A DNA stretch of 45,768 nt from assembly GCF_018224015.1 (NCBI RefSeq), contig NZ_JAGPOT010000003.1:1-45768 (forward strand), in the 5' to 3' direction. Below the pieces are notes generated by a model. That model searched no databases, was not told the DNA's origin, and worked only from the letters and a program-made list of their open reading frames with translations. Below, one piece after another: positions 1-9,272 of the stretch. The translations under genes and the position numbers were made by a program. The DNA is from Pseudarthrobacter albicanus. Its GTDB lineage: Bacteria > Actinomycetota > Actinomycetes > Actinomycetales > Micrococcaceae. How positions within the stretch are numbered: the stretch's first letter is position 1; each line of letters opens with the position of its first letter.

Positions 1-112
1 TCCAAATATCCGCGCTGGGCCGCCTCAATTCCTTGCATACACCCAGTCTTAAGGACCACTGCGCGAAGTCCAGCAGGCGCGCCTTAAACCACCCAAATTG
101 TTCAGCGCAGTC

Positions 113-2002
113 CTAGCGTCCGCCGAGCGCCGCGGCCCGGGCCTGTGCCTGCCCGGCCGCCTCCGGGTCTCCCAGGCGGCCGTAGATCCTGGCCAGAATG
201 GTCCAGGGTTCCGCTGACTCCGGCGCCCGTTCCGCCGCGGCGGCGAGGTCGGCGATGCTGTCCTCAACATGGCCGAGGCCGAAGTTGGCGATGCCGCGAT
301 GGAGGTAAGGGGCGGAGTCGAAGGGGGCGCGCTTGATGATTGAATCGAGGGTGTCCTTGCCCTGCTGGAGGCGTCCGCTGTTGATGTAGCCGATGGCGAG
401 GACGAGACCTGCCTCGGATGAGCCAGGGGTCCGGTCCAGGGAGATGCGGGCCCACTCGATGGCATGAGTGGCGGCTGCGGCGTCGCCGTCCGCGGCCGGC
501 CCGGCGAAGGCCTGTGCCGCCAGCAGCGCCGTGTCCGAGTCCCAGGGCCGCAGGCCGTAGGCGCGCTGGAACTGCCCCTCCGCCGTCGGCAGGTCTCCGG
601 CCGCGGCGGCGGATGAGGCGGCGGCCATCGGCCATTCGGCAATCGCCGCCGGCACGGCGACGCCAAGCCCCAGGGCCACGAGCAGGCCCGAAGCCACTGC
701 TCCGGCGGGGAAGGACTTCCAGCCCCGGGCCGGGCGGGTTCCCTTCGCTGCGGGCCGGATCACGGGCGCGGCAACCCCCGACGTCGCCACCAGGCCGCCG
801 CAGATGAACGCGGCCAATGGAGTGGTGGCCGGCGAGGTGAACGCGGTGAGGAGCATGAGGCCGTAGGCGGCCACGGCAGCCAAAGCGCCGGCGAGATTGT
901 CGCGGTCGGCGCCCGGTGGCGCAGCGCGGATGCCGTTCCGGGCGCTGCGCAGAACGAGGAAGGTCAGCAGCACCGCCCCAAGCAGCAGCGGAAGTCCACC
1001 CGCTGCTGCGGCCTGAAGCGGCCAGAAGTGCGGCGAGTCCGGAGGGAAGGCAGTGCCCGCCCGGACGGCCCAATCCAGCGTGTGGTAGCCGGTGATGGCA
1101 TCAACGAATCCGTTCGGGCCCACCCCGGCCCACGGATGGTCGCGGACGAGGTTCAGGGTCTCCTCCCACAGGAGCCACCGGCCGTTGACGGTGTCGCCGC
1201 TGAGGAGCCGTTCCCGGGCCACCGGAATGGCGACGGCGGCCGCGGCCAGCACGAAGAGTGCGGCAGCGCCGGCCACCATGGCTCGGGTCCGGCCGAGGGT
1301 CCGCGTTGCCGCCATTGTCGCTGCCAGCACAAGGACGACGGCGGCCAGCCCGAGTATTGCGGCGCGGGAACCTGACAGCACCGTCGTCAGGACCGCCGCC
1401 GTCAGGCCGATCCGGGCCGGCCAGTTGCGGCCGCGCAGGGCCGGGAGCGCCAGCACCGCGGCCGCCATGACGCCGATGATTCCTTGGTCTGTCGCGTTTC
1501 CCAGGGTGGCACCGGGGCGCAGGTCAGCGGCTCCGCCCAGGGGCCGGAAGCCGGCTGCCTCGAAGGCGCTGATGGCGCCCACGATCACCACCGCCGGGGT
1601 GAGGGCGCTGCGGAATGCGGCCCAGTTTCCGGCGCCGGCCCGTCCGCCGAGAACCTTGGCGCCCAAGGTAAGGACGGCGAAGTACAGCGTGATGACCAGC
1701 GCGCCTTCGAACCGCGGCCAGCGCCCCAGGAAACTGGCCACCGGGTTGGCGGAGAATGCCATCGAGACAGCCAGCACGATGGCCGTGGTCCACATGGCCC
1801 GCCGGATGCCCTGCGGCAGCCGGCCTCCGGCGGGGACGAGGGCTCCGGCGCCAAGTGCGATGAGCAGCCAGACAACCTTGATCCAGGTGAATCGGAACAG
1901 GCCGCCGGGCTGGAAGACCAGAACCGAACAGGCCAGCAGCCACACACAGGCCTGGGGCGCGAAGACCCGCGCCCTTCCCAACGCTTGGCTTGGGAAGGGC
2001 AC
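113..2002 (-). CDS. O-antigen ligase-like polytopic membrane protein with C-terminal TPR region
   Basis: A 629-residue protein. The first ~450 residues are strongly hydrophobic with many predicted membrane segments, in the style of the Wzy/WaaL O-antigen ligase family (glycan polymerase or ligase acting at the outer face of the membrane). The loop around residues 270-330, with a 'GVGPNGF' turn, resembles the periplasmic loop of that family. From about residue 465 the protein becomes soluble and alanine-rich with helical TPR-like repeats (for example 'PYLHRGIANFGLGHVEDS'). The start is a GTG preceded closely by GGAG. It lies 63 bp downstream of the large repeat protein on the same strand, so co-transcription is possible. 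The substrate cannot be read from sequence: teichuronic-type or exopolysaccharide glycans are options. Family assignment is fairly secure, function is inference. Confidence 0.75.
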   Translation of the reverse strand: MPFPSQALGRARVFAPQACVWLLACSVLVFQPGGLFRFTWIKVVWLLIALGAGALVPAGGRLPQGIRRAMWTTAIVLAVSMAFSANPVASFLGRWPRFEGALVITLYFAVLTLGAKVLGGRAGAGNWAAFRSALTPAVVIVGAISAFEAAGFRPLGGAADLRPGATLGNATDQGIIGVMAAAVLALPALRGRNWPARIGLTAAVLTTVLSGSRAAILGLAAVVLVLAATMAATRTLGRTRAMVAGAAALFVLAAAAVAIPVARERLLSGDTVNGRWLLWEETLNLVRDHPWAGVGPNGFVDAITGYHTLDWAVRAGTAFPPDSPHFWPLQAAAAGGLPLLLGAVLLTFLVLRSARNGIRAAPPGADRDNLAGALAAVAAYGLMLLTAFTSPATTPLAAFICGGLVATSGVAAPVIRPAAKGTRPARGWKSFPAGAVASGLLVALGLGVAVPAAIAEWPMAAASSAAAAGDLPTAEGQFQRAYGLRPWDSDTALLAAQAFAGPAADGDAAAATHAIEWARISLDRTPGSSEAGLVLAIGYINSGRLQQGKDTLDSIIKRAPFDSAPYLHRGIANFGLGHVEDSIADLAAAAERAPESAEPWTILARIYGRLGDPEAAGQAQARAAALGGR

Positions 2003-2065
2003 GGGTCTCCTTTGTGATGCTGGATGGTGTACGGACTGGCAGCCGGGACGCTGTGCCCGGTGGAC

Positions 2066-5000
2066 CTACCCGGCCATGACGGCCTTGCTGGCCACGCTGG
2101 TCTTGGCCGCCGTCGTGTACCCGGCCTTGGAACCGGTCACCGTGACCGTGACCGTCTTGCCGACATCAGCCGTGGTGAGGACATAAGTGGCCGCCGTCGC
2201 CCCGACGATGTTCAGGCCCGCACGCTTCCACTGATAGGCCAGGGTCACTGGCGCCGGAGCCCAGGTGCCGGGGACCGCCGTCAGCTTCTGCCCGGACACG
2301 GTGCTACCCGTGACCGTCGGAACGGGTGCAGCGGTCAATGCCAGCGGCGCCGTGACCGCCTTCGTCGCCGCGCTGGTCTTGGCCGCCGTCGTGTACCCGG
2401 CCTTGGATCCCGTCACCGTCACCGTGACCGTCTTCCCGACATCAGCCGTGGTGAGGACGTAAGTGGCCGCGGTCGCCCCGACGATGTTCACGCCGGCACG
2501 CTTCCACTGATACGCCAGCGTCACCGGCGCCGGAGCCCAGGTGCCGGGAACCGCCGTCAGCTTCTGCCCGGACACGGTGCTGCCCGTGACCGTCGGAACG
2601 GGTGCAGCGGTCAATGCCAGCGGCGCCGCCGTGACGGCCGTGGTGGCCGCGCTGGACGTGGCCGTGGTCGTGTAGCCGGCCTTGGAACCGGTCACCGTCA
2701 CTGTGATTGTCTTGCCGACATCACCGGCGGTCAGCGTATAGCTGGCCGCCGTCGCCCCGGCAACCACCACACCCGAGCGCTTCCACTGATACGCCAGGGT
2801 CACCGGCGCCGGAGCCCAGGTGCCGGGGACCGCCGTCAGCTTCTGCCCGGACACGGAGGTACCCGTGACCGTCGGAACGGGCGCAGCGGCCAACGCCGGC
2901 AGCGCAGTGACGGCTGAGGTGGCCGCGCTGGTCTTCGCCGTCGTCGTGTACCCGGCCTTGGAACCGGTGACGGTCACCGTGATCGTCTTGCCGACATCGC
3001 CGGCGGTCAGCGTATAACTGGCCGCCGTTGCCCCGAGAATGTTCACACCCGAACGTTTCCACTGATACGCCAGGGTCACCGGAGCCGGACCCCAGGCACC
3101 GGGAACCGCCGTCAGCTTCTGCCCGGCCACGGGGGTACCGGTGACCGTCGGCACCGGCGCGCCCGTCAACGCCAGCGGCGCGGAGCCGAAGGAAAGCGTG
3201 CCGACGTCGGTCGGTTGGCCGACGGTTACCGCGACCGGAGTGGCGCTGGCCTCGCCGACGACGTTTCCTGAGTAGATCTTCGTTCCGTCCGCACCGGACT
3301 GCGCAACGACGAAGTACTTGCCGGTGCTTAGGCCCGTGAGGCTGAACCTGCCGCTTGAGTCGGTACCCCCGCTGCGTGTGGTGAGGCTTCCATCGCGGGT
3401 ATAGGCCTGCACTCCCGCGTTGGGCAGCGGTTTGCCCGCCTTGTCCGTGAGCGTCCCGGTAATCGAGCCGCCGGTGACGAGGGTGGCGTCGATATTCGCC
3501 ACCTTCTGGCTTGCCCCGACGGTCAGCGCCTGCGCTGCGCCCAACCCGGCGGATTCCGGCTTGTTGTTGTAGAACTGCGCCTCGGCGAGGGAAGAGCCGC
3601 TGGCCCGGTTGTAGGCGACTTTGTAGGACCCTGCCGCGAGGCCGCCGATGCTGTAGGTTCCATCAGGATCGGCGGAACCGTCCTTGACGACAGCCCCCGC
3701 TGAGTCCAGCACACTGATCGGGGTGTACTTGCCTCCGGCTCCGGTGATCTTGCCACTGATGGTGGAACCGGCGGCCAAAGCGGGATTAATACCGGTCAGG
3801 TCCTGCCCGGCCGCCACCGTCAAGGTACGGGCCGCATCGAAAGAGGCTGCCCTGTCGTACCACTGGTCGACTGCGCCCGTGTTCCAACCGGAAATGAAGA
3901 ACTTGTAGGATCCGGCGGGCAATCCGATTACCTGGTAATTGCCGTCTGCGCCCACGTCGGCGCGTGCAACCTGGGTCGTGGAAGAGCCCGCAGGATAGAC
4001 GCGCACCTCCGTAGCAGCGACGGTGATGCCGCGCATTATGGTCTTCCTGAGCTCGACGCCGATGGGTGCCGAGACTTTTCCGCTGATGGTGGCACCCTTG
4101 ACCAGGGCGGCATCGATGCCGGTCAGGTCCTGGCCCGCAGCCACAGTCACAGCCGTGGCCGTGTCGAAGGAACCACCGCCCTTGTACCACTGGTCAACGG
4201 CACCGCTGACCCCTCCTCTGAAGGCCAGCTTGTAGGATCCCGCCGACAGGCCGGTGATCTTGTAGCTGCCGTCCGGTGCCACGCTGGAGTATTGACTCGG
4301 CTGACCTTGGGAGGCCGCCGGAGAGGCACTGACGGAAACGTTGGAAGGACTGGCGCCTGCCGGGGCGGCGACTTTGCCGCTGATCGTGGCGCCCTTGGTC
4401 AAGCTGGCGTTGACGCCGGTGAGGTCTTGTCCGGCAGTGACGGTGACGGCGGTGGCCTGGTAAGGGGAGACCGCATCCTGGTGCCACTGTTCCACGGCTC
4501 CGGTGTCGTAGCCCCAGAACTGGAGCCGATAGGATCCCGCCGGCAGCCCGAGGATCTTATAGCTGCCGTCCGGTGCCACGCTGACGGACTGACCCACCGG
4601 TGTCATTGAGGACGCCGACCAGGTTGAGACCCGCACGTTGGAAGCAGTGACGCCTGCCGGGGCGGTGACTTTGCCGCTGATCGTGGCGCCCTTCACCAGC
4701 GAGGCGTTGATGCCGGTGAGGTCCTGTCCGGCGGTGACGGTCACTGCCGTGGCCGTGTCAAAGGAGGCGGCATTCTGGTACCACTGCCCGAGGGCACCGT
4801 CGTTCGAGCCGGAGAACCTGAGCTTGTAGGATCCAGCCGGCAGGCCGACGATCTTGTAACTGCCGTCCGGTGCCACGCTGGAAGACTGTCCGCCCGGACC
4901 TTGCGAGGCCACCGGCGAGGCCACCGGCGAGGCACTGACCTCAGCCCCGGAAAGCCCCACGCCTGCGGGGGCCGTTACCTTGCCGCTGATCGTGGCGCCC

Positions 5001-6874
5001 TTGACCAGGGCAGTGTTGACACCTGCGAGGTCCTGGCCGGCGGTGACGGTCACGGCCGTGGCCGTGTCAAAGGAGGAAGCGTTCTGGTACCACTGGTCAG
5101 GGGCACCGCTGTTCGAGCCGGAGAACCTGAGCTTGTAGGATCCAGCCGGCAGGCCCGTGATCCTGTAGCTGCCGTCCGATGCCACGAAGGCTAACTGGCC
5201 CCACATGTCCCATGAGGCCGCCGACGAGGCACTGACGGAAACGCGGGAAAGATCGACGCCGGCCGGGGCGGTGACTTTTCCGCTGATCGTGGCGACCTTC
5301 ACCAGGGTGGCGTTGACTCCGGTGAGGTCCTGGTTGGCGATGACGGTCACGGCCGTGGCGGTGTCAAACGAGGTGGCGCCCCCATACCACTGCTCCAGGA
5401 CGCCGCTGTTCCAGCCGGAGAACCGAAGCTTGTAGGATCCCGCCGGGAGACCGGCGACAGTGTAGCTGCCGTCCTGTGCCACGGAGGCTGACTGAACCGA
5501 TGGGCCTTGTGAGGACGCCAACGAGGCACTCACGGAAACGTAGGAAAGACTGACGCCGGCCGGGGCGGTGATTTTTCCGCTGATCGTGGCGCCCTTCATC
5601 AGGGTGGCGTTGACTCCGGTAAGGTCCTGCCCGGCGGTGACGGTCAGTGCGGTGGCCGTGTCAAACGAGGCGGCCTTCTCGTGCCACTGCTCAAGGGCGC
5701 CGCCGGAAAACCGGAGTTTGTAGGATCCCGCCGCCAGGCCGATGATGTTGTAGGTGCCGTCCGGTGCCACGCCGGACTGGCCCATTTGGCCGCGTGTGGC
5801 CGCAGAGGAGGCACTGACGGAAACGTTGGAAAGATTGGCGCCTGCCGGTACAGTGACTTTTCCGCTGATCGTGGCGCCCTTCACCAGGGTGGTGTTAGCA
5901 CCGATGAGGTCCTGCCCTGCGGTGACTGTCACGGCCGTTGCCGTGTCGAAGGAGGCGGCGTTCTGGTACCACTGCTCAAGGGCGCCGCTGTTCCAGCCGG
6001 AGAAGTGGAGTTTATAGGATCCCGCCGCCAGTCCCGCGATTTTGTAACTGCCGTCCGGTGCCAGGTTGGACTGGCCCAATTGGCTTTGCGAGGTTGTCGA
6101 GGAGGCACTGACGAAAAAATTCGAAAGATTGACGCCTGCCGGTACGGTGACTTTTCCGCTGATCGAGGCGCCCTTCACCAGGGTGGTGTTAACACCGGTG
6201 AGGTCCTGCCCTGCGGTGACTGTCACCGCAGTTGCCGTGTCGAAGGAGGCCGCGTTCTGGTACCACTGCTCCAGGGCGCCGCTGTTCCAGCCGGAGAACC
6301 GGACTTTATAGGATCCCGCCGCGAGACCCGTGATTTTGTAGCTGCCGTCCAATTCCACGCTCACGTACTGGCCCATTTGCCATTGCGAGGCAACCGGAGA
6401 GGCACTGACGTAGACGCTGGAACGAATGACGCCTGCCGGTACGGTGACCTTGCCGCTGATCGTGGCACCCTTGGCCAGGGTCACGTTGACTCCCGTGAGA
6501 GTCTGGCCGGCGGTGACGGTCACTGCCGTGGCGGTGTTGAACGAGGCGGCGTTCTGGTACCACTGATCAAGGGCACCGCCACTTTTGCCGGAGAACTGGA
6601 GTTTGTAGGATCCCGCCGCGAGACCGGTGATTTTGTAACTGCCGTCCGGTGACACGCTGACAGGCGGGCCGCCTGGCTGGCCTTGCGAGGCCTCGGTGTA
6701 GGCATAAACAGAGGTTCCGGCGACGCTCACCCCAGCGGGAGCAGTCACGGTCCCCTGGATGGAAGCCGAAGCCGTATCGACTGCGATGGCCGGGACCATG
6801 CCCAGCATCATGAATATCGCCAGAACTGCGCTTATTAAGGCAGGCAGGCGGAATCGACTCGTCGTCGCGAGCAT
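2066..6874 (-). CDS. Large secreted repeat protein (carboxypeptidase-regulatory-like and Ig-like repeats)
   Basis: About 1,600 residues. The reading frame is open further upstream, but I place the start at the ATG at 6874: GGGG lies 6 nt before it and it directly precedes a signal peptide (basic residues, then a hydrophobic stretch ending near 'AIAVDTASA'). The body has 12 units of ~100 residues, each opening with 'GATISGKVTAPAGV' or a variant, containing 'PDGSYKITGLAAGSYKL' and ending 'VTAGQDLTGVNATLVKG'. These are carboxypeptidase regulatory-like/CnaB-like beta-sandwich units. Four C-terminal Ig-like units of ~85-90 residues follow ('PVPTVTG...GQKLTAVPG...YQWKR'). There is no LPXTG sorting motif or membrane tail, so it is probably secreted or held non-covalently. 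Adhesion or a surface matrix role is inference. Repeats are very similar at DNA level, so unit number may vary between strains. Confidence 0.85.
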   Translation of the reverse strand: MLATTSRFRLPALISAVLAIFMMLGMVPAIAVDTASASIQGTVTAPAGVSVAGTSVYAYTEASQGQPGGPPVSVSPDGSYKITGLAAGSYKLQFSGKSGGALDQWYQNAASFNTATAVTVTAGQTLTGVNVTLAKGATISGKVTVPAGVIRSSVYVSASPVASQWQMGQYVSVELDGSYKITGLAAGSYKVRFSGWNSGALEQWYQNAASFDTATAVTVTAGQDLTGVNTTLVKGASISGKVTVPAGVNLSNFFVSASSTTSQSQLGQSNLAPDGSYKIAGLAAGSYKLHFSGWNSGALEQWYQNAASFDTATAVTVTAGQDLIGANTTLVKGATISGKVTVPAGANLSNVSVSASSAATRGQMGQSGVAPDGTYNIIGLAAGSYKLRFSGGALEQWHEKAASFDTATALTVTAGQDLTGVNATLMKGATISGKITAPAGVSLSYVSVSASLASSQGPSVQSASVAQDGSYTVAGLPAGSYKLRFSGWNSGVLEQWYGGATSFDTATAVTVIANQDLTGVNATLVKVATISGKVTAPAGVDLSRVSVSASSAASWDMWGQLAFVASDGSYRITGLPAGSYKLRFSGSNSGAPDQWYQNASSFDTATAVTVTAGQDLAGVNTALVKGATISGKVTAPAGVGLSGAEVSASPVASPVASQGPGGQSSSVAPDGSYKIVGLPAGSYKLRFSGSNDGALGQWYQNAASFDTATAVTVTAGQDLTGINASLVKGATISGKVTAPAGVTASNVRVSTWSASSMTPVGQSVSVAPDGSYKILGLPAGSYRLQFWGYDTGAVEQWHQDAVSPYQATAVTVTAGQDLTGVNASLTKGATISGKVAAPAGASPSNVSVSASPAASQGQPSQYSSVAPDGSYKITGLSAGSYKLAFRGGVSGAVDQWYKGGGSFDTATAVTVAAGQDLTGIDAALVKGATISGKVSAPIGVELRKTIMRGITVAATEVRVYPAGSSTTQVARADVGADGNYQVIGLPAGSYKFFISGWNTGAVDQWYDRAASFDAARTLTVAAGQDLTGINPALAAGSTISGKITGAGGKYTPISVLDSAGAVVKDGSADPDGTYSIGGLAAGSYKVAYNRASGSSLAEAQFYNNKPESAGLGAAQALTVGASQKVANIDATLVTGGSITGTLTDKAGKPLPNAGVQAYTRDGSLTTRSGGTDSSGRFSLTGLSTGKYFVVAQSGADGTKIYSGNVVGEASATPVAVTVGQPTDVGTLSFGSAPLALTGAPVPTVTGTPVAGQKLTAVPGAWGPAPVTLAYQWKRSGVNILGATAASYTLTAGDVGKTITVTVTGSKAGYTTTAKTSAATSAVTALPALAAAPVPTVTGTSVSGQKLTAVPGTWAPAPVTLAYQWKRSGVVVAGATAASYTLTAGDVGKTITVTVTGSKAGYTTTATSSAATTAVTAAPLALTAAPVPTVTGSTVSGQKLTAVPGTWAPAPVTLAYQWKRAGVNIVGATAATYVLTTADVGKTVTVTVTGSKAGYTTAAKTSAATKAVTAPLALTAAPVPTVTGSTVSGQKLTAVPGTWAPAPVTLAYQWKRAGLNIVGATAATYVLTTADVGKTVTVTVTGSKAGYTTAAKTSVASKAVMAG
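2084..3180 (-). repeat. Four tandem Ig-like coding repeats (~260-270 bp each)
   Basis: The 3' end of the large repeat gene holds four consecutive copies of an ~85-90-codon unit. The two at the very C-terminus (about 2084-2620) differ at only a few positions and look like a recent duplication. The other two are more diverged. Such near-identical direct repeats can expand or contract by recombination or slipped replication. Confidence 0.8.
3480..6760 (-). repeat. Array of ~300-bp carboxypeptidase-regulatory-like coding repeats
   Basis: Twelve units can be counted from the protein. The central ones (about 4370-6660) are the most alike, sharing long identical DNA stretches around the 'AGQDLTGVN' and 'GSYKL' segments. 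The unit nearest the Ig-like region (SITGTLTDKAG) and the one before it are the most diverged. Confidence 0.75.
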
Positions 6875-7200
6875 GTACATCCCCAAAAGTTCATGCGTCA
6901 GCCGGAGCTGCGCAACCAAAGTCTGCTGAGCCAGACTTTGCAAATCGTAACCTGTGACTTGCAATTTGACTCTCACTTATTACGAGGAGCTTCACCGTGT
7001 GACGCAGGAATGTGTTTTGCCCTTTGCGGCTCCGATTTCCAAGAAATGGGGCAGCCTGGTCTGAACGTGAAGCAATCCGGCCGCCGCCACCGCTCCTCCA
7101 CAGAAATATGTCGGCGGTTGCAGGTAGCTTAGGTAGAGGGAAACCCGCCAGGCCGGGGACGCCGCAACCAGACCGCAACCGAGCCGCAACCAAGGACACC
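6875..7200. other. Divergent intergenic region between repeat-protein gene and Wadjet operon
   Basis: About 326 bp that must carry the promoters of two divergent units: the secreted repeat protein (minus) and jetABCD (plus). Apart from the inverted repeat at 6917-6940 I recognise no gene or RNA here. Base composition is more AT-rich around 6935-7080 than in the flanking genes. Confidence 0.5.
6917..6940 (-). promoter_or_regulatory. 9-bp inverted repeat in the leader of the repeat-protein gene
   Basis: CAAAGTCTG and CAGACTTTG form a perfect 9-bp inverted repeat with a 6-nt spacer, about 43 nt upstream of the chosen start at 6874. It lies in the presumed leader or promoter and could be an RNA hairpin or a dimeric regulator site. 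Related half-sites (GACTTTGCAAATC and GACTTGCAATTTG) lie just beyond it, near 6935-6970. No riboswitch family is recognised. Confidence 0.35.
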
Positions 7201-8643
7201 ATGGACTACTACGCGATCAATTCGCTTCGTGAGAACCACGCGGGATGGTCCCTGCTCCGTGCCCAGAACGGCCCGCTGGCGGTCTGCTTCTTCATGACGG
7301 CGTTTACCGAGCCGAACCAGCGCAACATCGGCCGCCAGCAACTCATTGACGCCCTGGATGATGTGCTGTTCGGATTGCGGGATGCCTACGGCGAGGACAG
7401 GTTCCCGCGACCGGCGTCGGAATACCTCGACGACTGGGCCGCGCCGGAACGCGCGTGGCTGCGGAAATACTACGTGCCGGGCCAGGACGAGCCCCGCTAC
7501 GACCTCACCCCCGCCGCGGAGGACGTGGTGCACTGGGTGGAGAGCCTGCGCGGCAGGGACTTCGTCGCCACCCAGTCACGGTTGACCAGTATCTTCGCCG
7601 TGCTCAAGGCCCTGGTCCAGCAGTCCGAGACGGACCCGGAGGTGCGGCTTGCCGAGCTCCAGCGCCAGCGCGACGGGATCGACGCCGAGATGCAGCGCAT
7701 CCGCGACGGCAACATCCGGGTCATGAGCACCCCCGAAGCACTGGACCATTTCCAGCAGCTGACCGCGCTGGCCCGGGACCTGCTCTCGGACTTCCGCGAG
7801 GTCGAACAGAACTTCCGGAAGCTGGACCGCCAGGTCCGCGAACAGATCGCCACGTGGGACGGGTCCCAGGGCGAGCTCCTGGAGACCATCTTCGCCAACC
7901 AGCAGGACATCAGCAGCTCCCTGCAGGGCCGGACGTTCCAGGGCTTCTGGGACTACCTGATGTCCCCGCAGCTGCGCACCGAACTCCGGGACCTGCTGCA
8001 GCGGGCCACCCGGATCGAGGCGCTGGCCGGCGCCGAGAACCTCCACGCCGTGACCAGGCTGCACCAGGACTGGCTGCCCGCCGTCGAGCAGACCCAGGCG
8101 ACGGTCCGCCAGCTCTCCCAGCAGATGCGCCGGCTCCTCGACGACAAGGTCTTCCTGGAGAACAAACGCATCATGCAGCTGATCCGGAGCATCGAATCCG
8201 GCGCGCTGTCCACCCGGGAGGCGCCGCCGTCGGGCGTCTTCATGGAAATCGCCGCCCCGTCCGTGGACGTGGCACTGCCGTTCGAACGGCCCCTCTATGA
8301 GCCCAGCCGGAAGGTGATGGTGGATGACGACGTCGTCGCCGCCGACGACGCGGACGTGGACGCCGGCGCCCTGTTCAGCCAGTTCCATGTGGACACGGAG
8401 CGGCTCAAAGCCAACATCGACGCCGTCCTGGCCGACGCGGAGCAGGCCACCCTCGCGGACATCACCGACGCCTACCCGCTGTCCCAGGGCCTGGCTGAAG
8501 TCGTCGCCTACTACCAGCTGGCCACGGAGTCGGACTGGGCGGACATCAACCCCGAGGCCACGCAGCAACTGTCCTGGTCACTGCCGGACGGAAGCATCCG
8601 CGAAGCGACCATCGACCGGATCATCTTTGGAAGGCCCGCATGA
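7201..8643 (+). CDS. jetA: Wadjet subunit JetA (DUF3375 family)
   Basis: A 480-residue DUF3375 protein, the kleisin-like subunit of type I Wadjet, which links the SMC-like JetC heads to JetB. The open frame extends upstream, but the ATG at 7201 is chosen because AAGGA sits at 7192-7196 and the protein then begins with the family's typical N-terminus ('MDYYAINSLRENHAGWSLL'). Winged-helix-like N-terminal sequence is followed by helical, coiled-coil-prone sequence (about residues 140-330: 'LQRQRDGIDAEMQRIRDGNI'), then a C-terminal domain. The stop overlaps the jetB start as ATGA, so translation is coupled. It is the first gene of a four-gene operon. Wadjet acts in the cytoplasm against plasmids and other small circular DNA. 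Family call is strong. Confidence 0.93.
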   Translation: MDYYAINSLRENHAGWSLLRAQNGPLAVCFFMTAFTEPNQRNIGRQQLIDALDDVLFGLRDAYGEDRFPRPASEYLDDWAAPERAWLRKYYVPGQDEPRYDLTPAAEDVVHWVESLRGRDFVATQSRLTSIFAVLKALVQQSETDPEVRLAELQRQRDGIDAEMQRIRDGNIRVMSTPEALDHFQQLTALARDLLSDFREVEQNFRKLDRQVREQIATWDGSQGELLETIFANQQDISSSLQGRTFQGFWDYLMSPQLRTELRDLLQRATRIEALAGAENLHAVTRLHQDWLPAVEQTQATVRQLSQQMRRLLDDKVFLENKRIMQLIRSIESGALSTREAPPSGVFMEIAAPSVDVALPFERPLYEPSRKVMVDDDVVAADDADVDAGALFSQFHVDTERLKANIDAVLADAEQATLADITDAYPLSQGLAEVVAYYQLATESDWADINPEATQQLSWSLPDGSIREATIDRIIFGRPA

Positions 8644-9272
8644 ACCCCGCCGAAGCACTGGAAACACCGGAAACCCGGACGCCGGAGGAACTTCCCGGCG
8701 TCATCACCAGGCTGTTCAAGGGCGTGGTCTACGCCGAAGCGGACGAGAAGATCTGGCAGTCGCTGATCGGCCTGGCCTCCCAGATCCGCGACTATGTTGC
8801 CGTGCTCGGGCTGGACCTGATCCTCGACGAATCCGAGGGCTACGCCTTCCTGAAGTCACGGGAGGACCCGGACGGCGACCTCCCGCGGCTCATCGCGCGG
8901 CGCCAGCTGACCTTCAACGTGAGCCTGCTGCTGGCCCTGCTGCGCGCCCGGATGCTGGAGTTCGACACCAACAGCAGCGAGCTCCGCCTCATCATGACGG
9001 AGCAGGACATCGCGGACATGGTGTCGGTCTTCCTGCCCGAATCCAGCAACGAGGCCCGGATCCTGGACCAGCTCGGCGCCAACATCAAGAAAGTCGTCGA
9101 GCTGGGTTTCCTGCGGAAAATGCGCGGGCAGGCGGGCACCTACGAGGTGGCCAGGATCCTCAAGGCCTACGTGGACGCCCAGTGGCTCGAGGAGTTCGAC
9201 GCGCGGCTGGCGGACTACCGCGCGTCGCTCACCGGCGCCAGCGCCGAGGCAACGGAAGGGGACGGCAAATGA
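8640..9272 (+). CDS. jetB: Wadjet subunit JetB (DUF4194 family)
   Basis: A 210-residue DUF4194 protein, corresponding to the KITE/MukE-like winged-helix subunit of the Wadjet SMC complex. The body 'DEKIWQSLIGLASQIRDYVA' followed by 'LDLILDESEGYAFLKSR' and 'RRQLTFNVSLLLALLRARM' is characteristic. It starts at the ATG overlapping the jetA stop and ends in an ATGA overlap with jetC, a tightly coupled order A-B-C. A 36-codon relic of a second jetB (equivalent to 8742-8849) lies at 31993-32100. Nothing suggests damage in this copy. Confidence 0.92.
   Translation: MNPAEALETPETRTPEELPGVITRLFKGVVYAEADEKIWQSLIGLASQIRDYVAVLGLDLILDESEGYAFLKSREDPDGDLPRLIARRQLTFNVSLLLALLRARMLEFDTNSSELRLIMTEQDIADMVSVFLPESSNEARILDQLGANIKKVVELGFLRKMRGQAGTYEVARILKAYVDAQWLEEFDARLADYRASLTGASAEATEGDGK

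Noticed and set aside
1092..2186. A 364-codon plus-strand frame antisense to the O-antigen ligase-like gene
   Set aside because: Composition is Arg/Ala/Thr-rich shadow sequence. The opposite strand encodes clear membrane segments in correct order.
6880..7010. Cyclic-di-nucleotide riboswitch in the repeat-gene leader
   Set aside because: A hairpin and a CTCCGG stretch are present, but the conserved core sequence of GEMM or ydaO riboswitches could not be found.
8324..9268. Upstream extension of the jetC reading frame, which would give a 1464-residue protein
   Set aside because: The extension overlaps the whole of jetB in another frame and encodes low-complexity Arg/Pro/Ser-rich sequence. The ATG at 9269 in the ATGA overlap fits the operon.
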